Below are positions 4,576 to 5,121 of a DNA stretch of 5,121 nucleotides, in pieces; positions within the stretch are counted from its first letter, which is position 1, and the number at the start of each line of letters is the position of its first letter. The notes beneath the pieces are model-generated. The model was not told the DNA's origin and made no database searches. It saw only the letters and a list, made by a program, of their open reading frames with translations. Source of the stretch: an uncultured Clostridia bacterium (GTDB lineage: Bacteria; Bacillota; Clostridia; Oscillospirales; Acutalibacteraceae). A program made the translations under genes and the position numbers. The DNA lies in contig CALWMQ010000219.1 in the NCBI GenBank assembly GCA_944382025.1, forward strand, positions 1 through 5,121, written 5' to 3'.

Positions 4576-5121
4576 TTAACCCCACAGCTTTGCCAGCTGT
4601 TCCGCGGCTCCGTCAGCGGCAAAACGCTGGTTTTCACCGCTGCCGATGTACGACCCTGCCAGGGAGACGGGAGTGCAAATTCCTCCGCTGTTCTGGGATG
4701 CCAGGTACTCCAGCCCAGACCGTGCCTGGGTAAAATGGGAGACCCGGATATCCGACTTGGACAGCTCCATGATCTTGGCAAAGTCCTCTTCCGCCTTATC
4801 CCCCCGGGAAGCGATCAGGCACTGGTTCACCAGCTGCGCCAGCAGTTCCGCCTGTACATCCGTCTGCTGTTGCAGCCCCCCATGCTGCCAGCTGGGATAA
4901 CGCAGAATATCCACCGTCTGTTTTGCCGTCAGCGAAAACCTCCCGCTGCTCATTTTGATAAATGTATCCCCTTCCCGGTAATCCAGGTCTTCCTCCAGCG
5001 TATATTGGAGATTGACATCCAGGTAGCGCAGCAGCTTTTCTATATTGTCGTATGTGATGGTCAGATAGTGATCCCATTCCACCCCCAGCAGCTTGCCGGC
5101 AGCGGCCTGAGCAGCCTGGAC
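4576..5121 (-). CDS. divergent LytR-CpsA-Psr (LCP)-like protein, C-terminal part
   Basis: The frame is open to the window edge, giving the last 181 residues; a GTG at 5082 is internal, since in-frame codons (GKLLG) continue upstream. LCP proteins transfer undecaprenyl-linked polymers to peptidoglycan on the outside of the membrane. The resemblance is in pattern: a YLTITYDNIEKLLRYLDV segment like the family's FxxLVDxLGGV block, acidic strands (EEDLDY), then SLTAKQTVDILRYPSW (about 63-78), which aligns with the usual HLNGxQALxYVRxR element, followed by a helix. The conserved D-x-x-R-x-x-R-Q that should come next reads GGLQQQTDVQAELL (81-94), without either arginine. About 85 further residues have no assignment. 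The stop TAA is at 4576-4578, and no clear terminator lies before the lipoprotein gene. The family call is moderate; catalytic activity is doubtful. Confidence 0.55.
   Translation of the reverse strand, partial: VQAAQAAAGKLLGVEWDHYLTITYDNIEKLLRYLDVNLQYTLEEDLDYREGDTFIKMSSGRFSLTAKQTVDILRYPSWQHGGLQQQTDVQAELLAQLVNQCLIASRGDKAEEDFAKIMELSKSDIRVSHFTQARSGLEYLASQNSGGICTPVSLAGSYIGSGENQRFAADGAAEQLAKLWG

Noticed and set aside
4554..5077. Other minus- and plus-strand frames overlapping the LCP-like gene
   Set aside because: They are alternative frames of the same stretch; only the frame open to the window edge gives a family-like protein pattern.
1..5121. CRISPR array, insertion sequence, tRNA or rRNA
   Set aside because: No regularly spaced repeat, transposase motif, terminal inverted repeat pair with target duplication, or tRNA/rRNA signature was seen.

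Overview
The window looks like ordinary chromosome from a moderately GC-rich (roughly 50-55 %) Gram-positive anaerobe, most likely class Clostridia. The signs are AGGAGG-type ribosome binding sites, sigma-A-like promoters, classical hairpin-plus-U-tract terminators, a lipoprotein with a transglutaminase-like domain, an LCP-like envelope protein, and a short basic/acidic small-protein gene of a kind common in Clostridia. No mobile element, CRISPR array, tRNA or rRNA is visible.

Layout. Positions 1-84 hold the tail of a plus-strand frame cut by the window edge. Positions 134-280 hold a small plus-strand gene (48 residues) with a good ribosome binding site. Positions 281-571 hold no convincing gene, but 392-565 is a GC-rich block packed with hairpins and ends in a strong terminator (572-610) that works in both directions; I think it is a structured RNA gene. 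From here on, all recognisable genes are on the minus strand. Positions 610-1648 encode a xylose isomerase-family TIM-barrel protein whose frame is broken in two places, each explained by one missing base in an A/T-rich stretch. Positions 1649-2084 are non-coding: the upstream region of that gene, which contains a 10-codon open frame with a perfect Shine-Dalgarno, and the very strong terminator (1942-1981) of the next gene. Positions 2085-2747 encode an HD-domain phosphohydrolase with its own sigma-A promoter (2780-2808). Positions 2810-3124 are non-coding and again full of hairpins, including a duplicated TGTCCTAAC, and are followed by an 11-bp terminator hairpin. Positions 3158-4399 encode a transglutaminase-like lipoprotein with an extended -10 promoter and a 7-bp hairpin in its leader. 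Positions 4576-5121 are the C-terminal part of a divergent LytR-CpsA-Psr-like protein that runs off the window.

How the pieces relate. The HD gene and the isomerase gene each look like single-gene transcription units, because each has its own terminator. The transglutaminase-like lipoprotein and the LCP-like protein are neighbours on the same strand with no terminator seen between them, and both point to the cell envelope; however, the lipoprotein also has its own promoter. No dedicated multi-gene system (defence, biosynthetic or secretion) is visible. The least explained parts of the window are the two hairpin-dense intergenic blocks and the doubly broken isomerase frame.
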